This document shows positions 1 to 8,386 of a stretch of DNA of 64,000 nucleotides, one piece after another. The DNA is from Cyclobacteriaceae bacterium (GTDB lineage Bacteria > Bacteroidota > Bacteroidia > Cytophagales > Cyclobacteriaceae), in NCBI GenBank assembly GCA_016786585.1, contig JAEUUI010000028.1, positions 248,001 through 312,000 of the forward strand. The letters run 5' to 3'. Within the stretch, counting starts at the first letter, position 1, and each line of letters begins with the position of its first letter. The translations under genes and the position numbers were made by a program. The notes beneath the pieces were generated by a model that searched no databases, had not been told where the DNA came from, and worked only from the letters and a program-made list of their open reading frames with translations.

Positions 1-127
1 GTAATCTGAAGAACTCGTCAAGTTTGCCTGTGTCAGGATCGCTGACTTTGTCACTTGATTTTATGATCGCATACGGAAAGTAATATTGAGTAAGATAATA
101 CGTCAAAAGTAATTTATTGGTGCATAC
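1..127 (-). other. Open frame running off the left edge, possible gene fragment
   Basis: On the minus strand a frame without stops runs from just after a TAG at 128-130 to the window edge, giving about 42 codons ending in SSDKVSDPDTGKLDEFFRL. The composition is protein-like (tyrosine-rich, then charged), but no ATG and no convincing alternative start is visible. It could be the 5' part of a real gene with an unusual start, or the remnant of a broken gene. I do not recognise a family. Confidence 0.25.
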
Positions 128-180
128 CTATTCAGCAGCACTTTTAAGAATCCGGTCAGATGCCGAAATGCTTGTTTAAG

Positions 181-840
181 CTACTTTTTAATAACAATTG
201 ATTTTCTTAGTCTTCTTATGGATTCTTTGAACGCTTTACTGACAGCATAGCTGCCAGAAAGAATGTTAATTGAATAGTGTTGAGTTTTTCCGTTTGCTTT
301 CACCGGATTTGCCGACACGCGAGTCGTACAGTGCCATACGACAAATTTTCTTTCCAGATCAATCAATTTCATGCTAATAACTGCCTGTCGTCTTTGGTAA
401 TCTGGGTTGCTAAGCTCGTTGTCATTGTTTTCGTTGAGTTTTTCTAGTCGGGTGAGCAAAACAAAATTGACATCCAATTTTGCTTGCAGCGTGTTGAAGG
501 TTGTAGTGTCAAATGAATCGTAACGGGGCAATTGAATACCGGCTAGTTGGGATTTATACGCTACATCCCAGTAATTCGGGGTTGTTAAGCCGGAACATTC
601 AAGTGTGATTTCATGGGTAGCCCAATCCATTAGCGTAACGCTTTCATTTTCGGATAATTCCGCCATCGGAGTAATCAGCAAGGTGCTATTAGTACTAACT
701 ATCACGCTTTCTGGACTGGCGGAAACTTTTGTATTCGTAGGAGAACACGATGTCAGAATTGCAATCACAGTTACTATACCACACGTTACCGGAACTGCTT
801 GGAGACACACCCTTAACCGCATATGCCTTATGCTTTTCAT
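181..840 (-). CDS. Putative lipoprotein of unknown function
   Basis: The predicted protein has a signal segment ending in a lipobox-like LTSC at about residue 32, so it is probably an outer-membrane-facing lipoprotein. The start at 840 is chosen over an in-frame codon at 861 because its ATG overlaps the TGA of the small membrane gene upstream (ATGA), a usual sign of translational coupling. The remaining 185 residues include a stretch (FVLLTRLEKLNE, then VISMKLIDLERKFVVWHCTT) resembling secreted proteins that assemble a beta-sheet around an N-terminal hydrophobic strand, but no named family is recognised. Function is unknown. Confidence 0.7.
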   Translation of the reverse strand: MKSIRHMRLRVCLQAVPVTCGIVTVIAILTSCSPTNTKVSASPESVIVSTNSTLLITPMAELSENESVTLMDWATHEITLECSGLTTPNYWDVAYKSQLAGIQLPRYDSFDTTTFNTLQAKLDVNFVLLTRLEKLNENNDNELSNPDYQRRQAVISMKLIDLERKFVVWHCTTRVSANPVKANGKTQHYSINILSGSYAVSKAFKESIRRLRKSIVIKK

Positions 841-1007
841 TTTGCGTAAAAAAAGAGGCACAGAATGAACGCCAAGGGACGTGTTAGAATCGCCATGATG
901 TACAGCAGTATTTTTGTCTCTTTGCTGAAATTAGATCGGTAGGTTAACAATATCGTTGCCAGGATTAGGATAAGTGAAATGACGCCAGCAATGTGAAGTT
1001 CGTTCAT
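837..1007 (-). CDS. Small two-helix membrane protein, PLDc_N-like
   Basis: This 56-residue frame starts with ATG at 1007 and ends in TGA overlapping the start of the lipoprotein gene at 840. It has two hydrophobic helices (about residues 6-22 and 33-52) joined by a short polar loop. The layout (helix, polar NFSKETK loop, second helix with a central proline, aromatic-basic end) resembles the phospholipase D/nuclease N-terminal membrane domain (PLDc_N), often found alone as small Bacteroidota membrane proteins. Family assignment is by pattern only. It is probably co-transcribed with the downstream lipoprotein. Confidence 0.6.
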   Translation of the reverse strand: MNELHIAGVISLILILATILLTYRSNFSKETKILLYIMAILTRPLAFILCLFFYAK

Positions 1008-1027
1008 AGCTTTGCATTTATGGAATT

Positions 1028-1417
1028 TTACCGATCGTACAACGGTCTATCGTCATCAATCAAATACATCCTTATATGTGTGGAATCTCCACGTTCCAAT
1101 TTAACATTGGCTAAAACCCATTTTTTTCCAACAAATCCACCTTGAAGTCTGTATCGGCCGGGCAACACCTGGAAGAAAAACTTACCGGAATCAGTTTCGT
1201 GGATTACTCCGTTGATGCTAAGGAATGCCGGGATTATTATTGATTTTGTTTCAACTTCCAGTATCTCTCCTGTGATAATCGTATCAGTTTGTTTTTTGGC
1301 CTTGTGTCTTTCAGCGATAAAACTCCCGCCGACTGCAGATTTGTCAAGCAATTGTTTCTGGATGCACGATGCGAATAGGGAGGAGATCAATAATGTTACA
1401 ACAACGCGTGTAAACAT
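1028..1417 (-). CDS. Small lipoprotein with a carboxypeptidase-regulatory-like fold
   Basis: A 129-residue protein begins with a short signal peptide and an FASC lipobox at about residue 17, indicating a lipoprotein. The C-terminal half contains GKFFFQVLPGRYRLQGG followed by short beta strands, the pattern of a carboxypeptidase-regulatory or PEGA-like beta sandwich in which a peptide strand leads into an LPPGxY turn. No enzymatic motif is seen. It lies 20 bp upstream of the small membrane gene at 1007 and in the same direction, so it may belong to the same transcript. Confidence 0.65.
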   Translation of the reverse strand: MFTRVVVTLLISSLFASCIQKQLLDKSAVGGSFIAERHKAKKQTDTIITGEILEVETKSIIIPAFLSINGVIHETDSGKFFFQVLPGRYRLQGGFVGKKWVLANVKLERGDSTHIRMYLIDDDRPLYDR

Positions 1418-1508
1418 GGCTTAGTTGTTTAATTTCAAAGGAAATAATTTTCAGCTAGTGCGGATTGTCTCAACGTAGCCTGCTGTGCGTGCAATAATGA
1501 GAATAATA

Positions 1509-3044
1509 TTAACAATTTGCATTAGTTCCTTTTTGACTTTTCGGTACTCCTTGCAGGGTTGAACCTGTTTGTTCAACGGTTATTACATCCACAATACGCT
1601 TTCGGTCGGTGGCATTCGGAACCGCACTTTTAAACCAGCTTGATTCGATCGGAGTGCCTGAAGCATCGTATTGACCTGTGTGCGTAAGGCCACCCCAAGC
1701 CAAATCCTCATAGAACTGTTTGGATAAATCGTAGCCTTTACTCTTTCCAAAGTCCTCTAAAGCTAAAGCAATTTGGCTGATAAAGTTTCGCACGAATTCA
1801 GCATGTTGAACACTGTTAAGATTTCCATTAAAGGAATTTTTTTTAAAGTCATCGACTAACTGTGGAAATGATATTGTTGCGGATGAAGGATCAACTTTGA
1901 AGTACACTGTCAAATACGCATGTATCGCTTCGTGCAAAATGGTTCTAGCCACTGCTAAGTCTGTACTTTTTTTGAATTTACGCCCATCAAAGGTAGTTGT
2001 TATAGTACCCGTTGTTCTATCGTAAAGTGAACTGGTGAAAGCGTTCTGGTCTGCCGGCAACTGTCCATCCTTCAACTTCCAATTAAACCCAGGCGTGTCG
2101 CCTGAGAACTTTTGAATAATCTGCCCCAATGAACCGTTAGTAATATCCTTGAGCGCGGCAACAACAGGCTGCATGCATTTATTAAGCTCGGTATCGTCAA
2201 TTTTTGAGTTCTCCCATTTGTCAATGAGGAAGTTTGCTTTCGAAGTTGTTGCAGCTTCATCTTCGATGATAACAACCGGGCTTCTGTAGTTGCTCGGCTG
2301 TTTAGTCGGAACGATATTCGGGCCTTCAGGGTCCGCTTGAGTTCCGCTTGGGTTTGTTCCACCGGCTGTAGTAGGGATGTAGGTTCCCCATCCGTTGTCC
2401 TCCGGGCGGGGCATCGGGCCAGCATTGTCTCCGCACCAGCCATAAACTGCTTCGCTTGCGCATACAGTGGTCATGGTCTCAGGTATAGGAAGACCTGTGG
2501 CAGTGCTTACTTTGTATTCCTGCCAGCAAAAACTTTGGTATCCAACCACGCATTGAGATATGAATTTTGTCCTCCCGTTACTTTCTCCCGATCCGGTGCT
2601 CACGTCACTGGCGGGAACATGATGCGTTCCAATGAGGTCTCCATCTAAGTTATAGCGGTCAATGATTCCTGAGAACCCATCGTCTGAAAGTTGTTCTTCA
2701 TTAATACGGTATCGGAGAATAAAGCCGTAGAAACTATCCCCAATCTTTGAAACAACGAGATTATCAAAGTAAGCGTCAGAGGTATCCGGCAGACTTACTG
2801 AATAGTTAGTGATGTCCTTATAGACATCGAAATATTTATAAATTTCAGTGAGCTCGATCTGATCTTGTAGTCGGCCGGAGTTTGATTTTGAAAGTATACT
2901 TTCAAATAATTGTTTGGCCTGTGTATCTTGTTCAAGAGTTGTAATGATAACGCCTTTTGTTTGATAATGATGTTGAATCGATTGATCTTCTTCGCACGAG
3001 GCCCACAGTAAAAATGTGAGTAGAAATAATGAAGTTCTTTTCAT
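1509..3044 (-). CDS. Lipoprotein with an HEAIH zinc-protease-like motif
   Basis: The 511-residue protein starts with a signal peptide and lipobox (WASC, Cys 17), so it should be anchored in the envelope. Residues 371-375 read HEAIH inside a hydrophobic helix (ARTILHEAIHAYL), the zincin motif of metallopeptidases. The region before it is rich in Gly, Asp and Pro and contains several Cys (about 165-200), suggesting a disulfide-stabilised segment. A third zinc ligand cannot be assigned by eye, so protease activity is an inference. Bacteroidota encode many lipoproteins of this architecture, mostly without known substrates. Confidence 0.7.
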   Translation of the reverse strand: MKRTSLFLLTFLLWASCEEDQSIQHHYQTKGVIITTLEQDTQAKQLFESILSKSNSGRLQDQIELTEIYKYFDVYKDITNYSVSLPDTSDAYFDNLVVSKIGDSFYGFILRYRINEEQLSDDGFSGIIDRYNLDGDLIGTHHVPASDVSTGSGESNGRTKFISQCVVGYQSFCWQEYKVSTATGLPIPETMTTVCASEAVYGWCGDNAGPMPRPEDNGWGTYIPTTAGGTNPSGTQADPEGPNIVPTKQPSNYRSPVVIIEDEAATTSKANFLIDKWENSKIDDTELNKCMQPVVAALKDITNGSLGQIIQKFSGDTPGFNWKLKDGQLPADQNAFTSSLYDRTTGTITTTFDGRKFKKSTDLAVARTILHEAIHAYLTVYFKVDPSSATISFPQLVDDFKKNSFNGNLNSVQHAEFVRNFISQIALALEDFGKSKGYDLSKQFYEDLAWGGLTHTGQYDASGTPIESSWFKSAVPNATDRKRIVDVITVEQTGSTLQGVPKSQKGTNANC

Positions 3045-3241
3045 TGGTAGGTAGTTGATCGTACCAATCTAACCGAAATCACTTCTAACCATCAGACTTC
3101 TAATAGAAATATCTTAGATGATTTATTTTCAATAATCTGGTTTTATCTGTTTTACTGGTCTTTTAAATGCACTGTGCTGAGCAAGCGATCATCAATCACG
3201 ATTATCATGTGTACTGCCTAAAGGAGAGTCAGGCAGAAATT

Positions 3242-3302
3242 AAAAAAAATGGAGTAGCCGCCGAGTTGTACGTACTAACTCGTATCGTGAGCGGCTTACA
3301 AA
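3242..3302 (-). terminator. Possible terminator of the ccoS operon
   Basis: Read on the minus strand just beyond the ccoS stop, nested inverted repeats (GCCGC...GCGGC at 3291-3295/3257-3261 and CGAGTT...AACTCG at 3277-3282/3262-3267) are followed by a run of eight T opposite 3242-3249. About seven bases separate stem and T run, which is longer than ideal. A second small hairpin (CTGCCT/AGGCAG) lies at 3214-3236. Confidence 0.4.
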
Positions 3303-3322
3303 AGGGTTGGAGGAAAGAAGTA

Positions 3323-3514
3323 TTATTTTTTCGGCTCTTGCTTAGCTGAGGTTTCTTTGTCAACTCCACGCTTTACCTCGCTGTCGAACAGCATGCGAAC
3401 CGAAGGCGTGTACGTATCGTCATACTGGCCGCTCTTCATGCTCCACAGGAACACACCCAAAAAGATAACCGCAATCGTTAAGCTGATCGAAATTAATAAT
3501 GCAATGATCGACAT
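3323..3514 (-). CDS. ccoS: cbb3-type cytochrome oxidase assembly protein CcoS
   Basis: This 63-residue single-helix membrane protein has the CcoS pattern: a hydrophobic N-terminus, then FLWSMKSGQYDD and a short charged tail containing RMLFD. CcoS is needed for insertion of heme b and copper into the CcoN subunit of cbb3 oxidase. The gene follows the acetyl-CoA hydrolase gene after 9 bp and is the last of four genes sharing a promoter with tandem FNR-like boxes. The structural oxidase genes ccoNOP are not in the window. Confidence 0.9.
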   Translation of the reverse strand: MSIIALLISISLTIAVIFLGVFLWSMKSGQYDDTYTPSVRMLFDSEVKRGVDKETSAKQEPKK

Positions 3515-3523
3515 ACCGTATGC

Positions 3524-4828
3524 TTAATAAATGGTGCGTTCAAATTCGTAGGAATGAAAACGTTCAAACGCAGCACGTTCAAGCGCTTCACGATGGTTCG
3601 GATGCGCAATTTCAATCAACGCCTTGGCGCGCTGCTTCATATTCTGGCCATACAAATACGCAATGCCGTATTCGGTAACAATGTAGTGTGCATGGGCACG
3701 GGTAGTCACCACACCGGCACCGGGCTTCAGCATGGCCGAAATGCGCGATACGTTTTTAGCGGTGGTAGATGGCAATGCAATGATCGGCTTACCGCCTTCG
3801 GATAATGAAGCTCCGCGCACAAAGTCCATCTGCCCGCCAACACCAGAGAAGTGATACGTACCGATGGAGTCGGAACACACCTGGCCGGTAATGTCTACTT
3901 CAATCGCGCTATTGATTGCAGTTACTTTCGGGTTCTGCCGGATCACGGCTGTGTCGTTCGTATAGTCAATCCCCAGCATAGCGATACTCGGATTGTCGTC
4001 TACAAAGTCATACAGCTTGCGACTGCCAAGCATAAATGATGATACAATCTTTCCGCGATGCTTACGTTTAAATTTGTTATTGATCACTCCGCTTTCTACC
4101 AGCGGAATGATGCCGTCTGAAAACATCTCGGTGTGCATGCCCAGATCTTTATGGTTGCCAAGACTGGCGAGTACGGCATCTGGGATCGAACCGATACCGG
4201 TTTGAATGGTTGCTCCGTCTTCCACCAGCGAGGCACAATATTCACCGATGCGCATGGAAATTTCCGACAGCGTTCCGTTGGCCGCAACTTCCGGAAGTTC
4301 CTGCTCGAAATACACGGCTGCATGAAATGCGCTGATGTGCACCATGCTGTCGCCATGCGTACGAGGCATGCGCGGGTTAACCTGGGCAATCACATGTTTG
4401 GCAACCTTGATGGCTGTTGCAACAACGTCTACGGATACACCCAGTGAGCAATATCCATGTCTATCCGGAGGTGACACCTGGATCAAGGCCACATCCAGCG
4501 GCAATACATTCCTCTTAAACAGGTTGGGGATTTCGCTCAGGAAAACGGGGATGTAATCTCCGCGGCCATCGTTAACCATGTCGCGCACGTTGGCCGACAC
4601 AAATAGACTGTTAAGCTTGAAACTCGACTTATATTTCGGATCATTGAAGGGCGCTTCGCCCTGCTGACTGATGCTTACAATTTCAACATCGTATAGTTCA
4701 TCGGCACGTTCCACCAGCTTGCGCAGCAGGTGATGAGGTGTTGCCGCGCCACCATGAACGAACACGCGGTCGCGTGACTTCACGAACTTCAGGGCAGTTT
4801 CTCCGGTAACATATTTTGTGATATTCAT
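3524..4828 (-). CDS. Acetyl-CoA hydrolase/transferase family protein
   Basis: The 434-residue protein matches the family that includes acetyl-CoA hydrolase, succinyl-CoA:acetate CoA-transferase and 4-hydroxybutyrate CoA-transferase. Signature segments are QVSPPDRHGYCSLG (about 120), GIGSIPDAVL (about 215) and HTEMFSDGI, whose Glu 234 corresponds to the catalytic glutamate that forms the acyl-CoA thioester. The exact acyl substrate cannot be read from the sequence. Its position between ccoI (27 bp upstream) and ccoS (9 bp downstream) is unusual and puts acyl-CoA/carboxylate exchange under the same promoter as copper-oxidase maturation. Confidence 0.88.
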   Translation of the reverse strand: MNITKYVTGETALKFVKSRDRVFVHGGAATPHHLLRKLVERADELYDVEIVSISQQGEAPFNDPKYKSSFKLNSLFVSANVRDMVNDGRGDYIPVFLSEIPNLFKRNVLPLDVALIQVSPPDRHGYCSLGVSVDVVATAIKVAKHVIAQVNPRMPRTHGDSMVHISAFHAAVYFEQELPEVAANGTLSEISMRIGEYCASLVEDGATIQTGIGSIPDAVLASLGNHKDLGMHTEMFSDGIIPLVESGVINNKFKRKHRGKIVSSFMLGSRKLYDFVDDNPSIAMLGIDYTNDTAVIRQNPKVTAINSAIEVDITGQVCSDSIGTYHFSGVGGQMDFVRGASLSEGGKPIIALPSTTAKNVSRISAMLKPGAGVVTTRAHAHYIVTEYGIAYLYGQNMKQRAKALIEIAHPNHREALERAAFERFHSYEFERTIY

Positions 4829-4855
4829 AAAAGGGGGTTTTAGAATATTATACTA

Positions 4856-7252
4856 TCAGGTAATGTTTTTGAATTTACGTTTGGCAACCAGCTTCACAGC
4901 CAGTGTTGAGAAGGATACCACACTGATACTGCTGATCGGCATCAGGATGGCTGCTACAAGGGGAGTCAGGTGTCCGCTGACGGCAAAACTTAATGCAATG
5001 GCATTATAAAAGAACGAGATGGCAAAGCCTGATTTCAAAATCGTTGCCGAGGCACGTGTAAGCTCCAGCATCTTGTCGAGTTTGCTGATCTCACTTCCGT
5101 GAAGGATGCCATCGCACGCAGGTGTAAACACTCCGGTATCATCCGTTACAGCAATGCCAACGTCAGCCTGTTTCAACGCACCCGCATCATTCAAACCATC
5201 GCCCACCATCATGACGGTATTGCCTTTTGCCTGAAGCTCGTGGATGTAGGCAAGCTTGTCGTGCGGACTCTGGTTAAACAGCAGTGTAGTCGATTCATTG
5301 AATATGTGCGACATCGGCTGTTTTTCCGTTTCATGGTCGCCCGAGAGCAATGCTTTGCATTTATTACCGAGGCGCTGAATCATGGCTGAAATGTTTCTGC
5401 GCACCATGGTCCGGATCATGAAGTAACCTTTTATTTCATCATCGATCGATACAAATACATACGATGCTGACTGATCAAGCTTTTCATGGAAACCGGTGAA
5501 TGCTGCGGATCCGATTTTATACACCTTGCCTTGCAGGTGTGCCTGAATTCCCTTACCGGGAAGTTCCCGGAAATCATCAACCGGTACGCTGGCAGCTTTG
5601 CGGATATAGTCATGAACGAATCTGCTGAGCGGATGTGTGGAGAAACCGGTAAGCAATTTTATTTTTGCAAGTTCGGCTTCATCAAGTTCACCGATCAGGT
5701 CTACGTCCGGATCCTGGCCGTGTGTAACCGTGCCGGTTTTATCGAATACCACGGCATCAATCGTTCCCATACGTTCCACCACATCGGCATTCTTTAAATA
5801 AAGTTGTCTTTTACCGAGCTCGCGCAACACGCTTCCCATTGTGAAAGGTGCAGCCAGCGCCAGTGCACACGGACAGGCAACCATCAGCACCGAAGTTATT
5901 ACCAGCCACATCGATGCAGGCTCAGTCACATACCAGTACACTGCTGTTACGGCTGCAATGCCAAGCACAACCCAGGTAAAATTCCGGGCCGCCCGGTCGA
6001 TTATTTTCTTGTATTTGCTTTCGTTTACTTTCTTGAATGCATCGCTGTTCCATAAACTGGTCAGCTGACTTTGTGAAGTACTTTTCTCAACTCCGAGGCT
6101 TACGGCAGTACCGATCAGTCTTCCGCCTGCAAAAACCTTGTCACCGCTCTTAGCTTTTACCGGCTTCGCTTCGCCGGTAACAAAGCTGTAGTCGATGTAA
6201 GCGGAGCCATCCAGCAGTATACTGTCGGTGGGAACAAGTTCAAGATTCCGGATACGGATGGTATCACCTTTAACCAGATGATAAATCACTACCGGTTTCC
6301 ATTCACCATCGGAGTCAAGGCGATGAACAGCCAGCGGAAAATAGGAGGTGTAGTCGCGATCGAACGCGAGACTTTCGTATGTTTTGCTTTGGAACCAGCG
6401 GCCAATTAAGAGGAAGAAAACAAGACCGGTGAATGAATCGAGATAACCCGGGCCTGTTGCAGTGGCGATGTCATATGCACTCCGGAAAAATAACGCGAGC
6501 AGTCCGGCAGCAATGGGTACATCAATGTTGATTTGCTTCTGCTGGAAACTGCGAACAGCTGCGCGGAGGTAATCGATGCCGCTGTAGAATAAAACCGGTA
6601 CGGATAACGCAACGTTGAGCCACGCAAAAATGCGGGTAAGTGTGTGATCGGCCTGGTCGATCCCCAAATATTCCGGGAACGAAAAGAGCATCACGTTGCC
6701 AAACGCAAAACCGGCAATGGCAAGCTTGAGTACGAGCGATCGATCCGTGCGGGGCTTTACTTTTTTTTCCTGTTCGAGGGTGATGCGCGGGGCATATCCC
6801 ACGGATGCTAACAATCCGGCTACGGTACCTAGGGAGATAACGGCTGGGTTGAAGTCAACGTGGACAGTCTTCTTTGCGAAATTTACTTTCGAATCGACCA
6901 CACCGCGATTCAGTTTGGAAAGATTTTCCAGCAGCCAGATACACGATACGCAGTGAACAGAAGGAATAAAGAAATCCGCGGAAGCGAACGAAGGGGAGTT
7001 GAAGGTTAAAACCTTCGCAGAAATTTCGGGCTCATCAAGATACCCATACGAGGTATCGGTGATGGCAGGAGTTTTGGTTCCCGGAGTTGAATTAAGATCA
7101 TAATACTCGCACAGGTTGTTGCTGTCCAGGATTTCATACACCGTTTCGCACCCCTTGCAGCAAAACGGCTTATCGTCACGCCAGTGAATTTCTTCACAGG
7201 CAGCACCGCAATGAAAACACGTGGTTTCAGCAACAACGTCTGTACGAGTCAT
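4856..7252 (-). CDS. ccoI: Copper-translocating P1B-type ATPase CcoI/FixI
   Basis: This 798-residue heavy-metal P-type ATPase exports Cu(I) for assembly of the cbb3 oxidase copper site. It begins with a Cys-rich metal-binding module (CFHCG and CCKGC, residues 12-35), followed by an HMA-like domain with a CVSC pair, then membrane helices. The permeation motif CPC is at residues 460-462, the phosphorylation motif DKTGT starts at D504, and HPLS and GDGLND motifs follow. The CFHCG/CCKGC N-terminus is typical of the CcoI/FixI branch rather than CopA. It sits 10 bp after a universal stress gene and upstream of the CoA-transferase and ccoS. Confidence 0.92.
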   Translation of the reverse strand: MTRTDVVAETTCFHCGAACEEIHWRDDKPFCCKGCETVYEILDSNNLCEYYDLNSTPGTKTPAITDTSYGYLDEPEISAKVLTFNSPSFASADFFIPSVHCVSCIWLLENLSKLNRGVVDSKVNFAKKTVHVDFNPAVISLGTVAGLLASVGYAPRITLEQEKKVKPRTDRSLVLKLAIAGFAFGNVMLFSFPEYLGIDQADHTLTRIFAWLNVALSVPVLFYSGIDYLRAAVRSFQQKQINIDVPIAAGLLALFFRSAYDIATATGPGYLDSFTGLVFFLLIGRWFQSKTYESLAFDRDYTSYFPLAVHRLDSDGEWKPVVIYHLVKGDTIRIRNLELVPTDSILLDGSAYIDYSFVTGEAKPVKAKSGDKVFAGGRLIGTAVSLGVEKSTSQSQLTSLWNSDAFKKVNESKYKKIIDRAARNFTWVVLGIAAVTAVYWYVTEPASMWLVITSVLMVACPCALALAAPFTMGSVLRELGKRQLYLKNADVVERMGTIDAVVFDKTGTVTHGQDPDVDLIGELDEAELAKIKLLTGFSTHPLSRFVHDYIRKAASVPVDDFRELPGKGIQAHLQGKVYKIGSAAFTGFHEKLDQSASYVFVSIDDEIKGYFMIRTMVRRNISAMIQRLGNKCKALLSGDHETEKQPMSHIFNESTTLLFNQSPHDKLAYIHELQAKGNTVMMVGDGLNDAGALKQADVGIAVTDDTGVFTPACDGILHGSEISKLDKMLELTRASATILKSGFAISFFYNAIALSFAVSGHLTPLVAAILMPISSISVVSFSTLAVKLVAKRKFKNIT

Positions 7253-7262
7253 TTTCTTTTGG

Positions 7263-8117
7263 TTACGCTGTTACAGGTTCATTCTTCATCACGTACGACC
7301 ACACCAGTTTATCGGTATGATTTACCAGCGATTCGGTCAGGCTGCCATAAAACATATGGGCGATGCCTTTGCGACCGTGGGTACCCATCGCGATCAGGCT
7401 GGCGTCCATGGACTTGGTAAAATCCACAATGCCTTCTTCAGCGCTCAGGTGATTGTACGTGTTGATTGTATAGTTTTTGAACTGGAAGCGTTTTACAAAC
7501 TGCTCTAGTCGCTTGTTGGTTTCAGTATCCGTAGTAAAGTTCAGCGGAGTGTTTACCCATAAGATGTGCAGATGTGCTCCGAAGAAATGCTGGAGTTCTT
7601 TCACCTTCATGACCAGATCTTCCTGGAGTTCCGTTTCGAGTGTATTCGGAAATACGATATTCTTGATCGGGCCTTTGAACGTGTCTTTCACTACCAGTAC
7701 AGGTACTGTTGAATGACGGACAATTTTTTCAGCGTTCGAGCCGATGAAAAGCTCCCGTACACCACTGGCTCCGTGCGAGCCCATGATAAGGGTATCGATC
7801 TGATGGTCGTGGGAGTAACGCACAATCATGTCGGAAACTTTTCCGAACAGTACTTCAGTAACAACCTTAACCCGGTCTTTGTTATAAGTCTTCTCAACAA
7901 TGTCAAATTCTTTATCAGCTTTTTCCTTCAATTCTTCCATCAAATCCTGTTCGAAAGACAACACAGGCATGAGAACGGAATCGTGTAACACCGGCAATTC
8001 AACAACGTGCAGCAGGTGCACGGAGCTGTTGGGTGACTTGGCGGCAATATCCAGCGCAAACTGAAAAGCGTTTAGCGCTTGTTGCGAGAAATCGCAGGGG
8101 ACCAATAGCTTTTTCAT
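7263..8117 (-). CDS. Universal stress protein, tandem UspA domains
   Basis: Two UspA domains are fused in 284 residues. Both keep the ATP-binding G-2X-G-9X-G-S pattern: MGSHGASGVRELFIGS in the first and MGTHGRKGIAHMFYGS in the second. The start at 8117 (MKKLLVPCDFS) is preferred to the longer open frame because the domain begins there and the upstream region contains promoter elements. It is the first gene of the Usp-ccoI-CoA transferase-ccoS operon. A -7 element TATTTTTG lies at 8143-8136 and tandem FNR-like boxes lie beyond it, so induction under low oxygen or by a CRP-family signal is expected. Confidence 0.9.
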   Translation of the reverse strand: MKKLLVPCDFSQQALNAFQFALDIAAKSPNSSVHLLHVVELPVLHDSVLMPVLSFEQDLMEELKEKADKEFDIVEKTYNKDRVKVVTEVLFGKVSDMIVRYSHDHQIDTLIMGSHGASGVRELFIGSNAEKIVRHSTVPVLVVKDTFKGPIKNIVFPNTLETELQEDLVMKVKELQHFFGAHLHILWVNTPLNFTTDTETNKRLEQFVKRFQFKNYTINTYNHLSAEEGIVDFTKSMDASLIAMGTHGRKGIAHMFYGSLTESLVNHTDKLVWSYVMKNEPVTA

Positions 8118-8135
8118 AACGTTTGATTTAGTGAT

Positions 8136-8254
8136 CAAAAATAGCCCTACTGCGGGTCGCAGAACTTGATGACTATCACAGGCGGAACTGATTTTTATCA
8201 TCCGGGCATTGTGACCCGGGTCATGGGTTGCGGGGCGGGGTGCTGGTAGCTTTC
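8136..8254. promoter_or_regulatory. Divergent promoter with three FNR/CRP-like boxes
   Basis: Three 12-bp palindromes stand in line: TGATGACTATCA (8167-8178), TGATTTTTATCA (8189-8200) and TGACCCGGGTCA (8212-8223). Centres are 22 and 23 bp apart. A minus-strand -7 element TATTTTTG (8143-8136) begins 29.5 nt from the first centre, and a plus-strand TAGCTTTC (8247-8254) begins 29.5 nt from the third. The middle box is therefore the distal site of both promoters. With a start point about 12-13 nt past the beginning of the -7 box, the proximal boxes lie near -42, the class II activator position of FNR and CRP. The boxes are seen; the regulator is inferred. Confidence 0.75.
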
Positions 8255-8386
8255 GTAAAATTTGAAGTATGAAAACTATTGGCCGCACCCCGAAATTCAG
8301 CCAGAAACTGATTGCAACACGTTCAGCAACCTGCGAATCTCCGGGCACGGCATAATGCCCTTTATCCCCTTAAACCCCCTTACGTT

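Noticed and set aside
3167-3349. A 60-codon plus-strand frame in the spacer before ccoS
   Set aside because: It overlaps the end of ccoS on the other strand, has no ribosome-binding site and falls over two inverted repeats; composition is not convincing.
5486-5797. Frames opposite to the ccoI gene
   Set aside because: These are antisense shadows of a conserved P-type ATPase.
7263-8348. Extended N-terminus of the first Usp protein
   Set aside because: The extra 77 codons cross the -7 element and two FNR-like boxes; the conserved domain begins at 8117.
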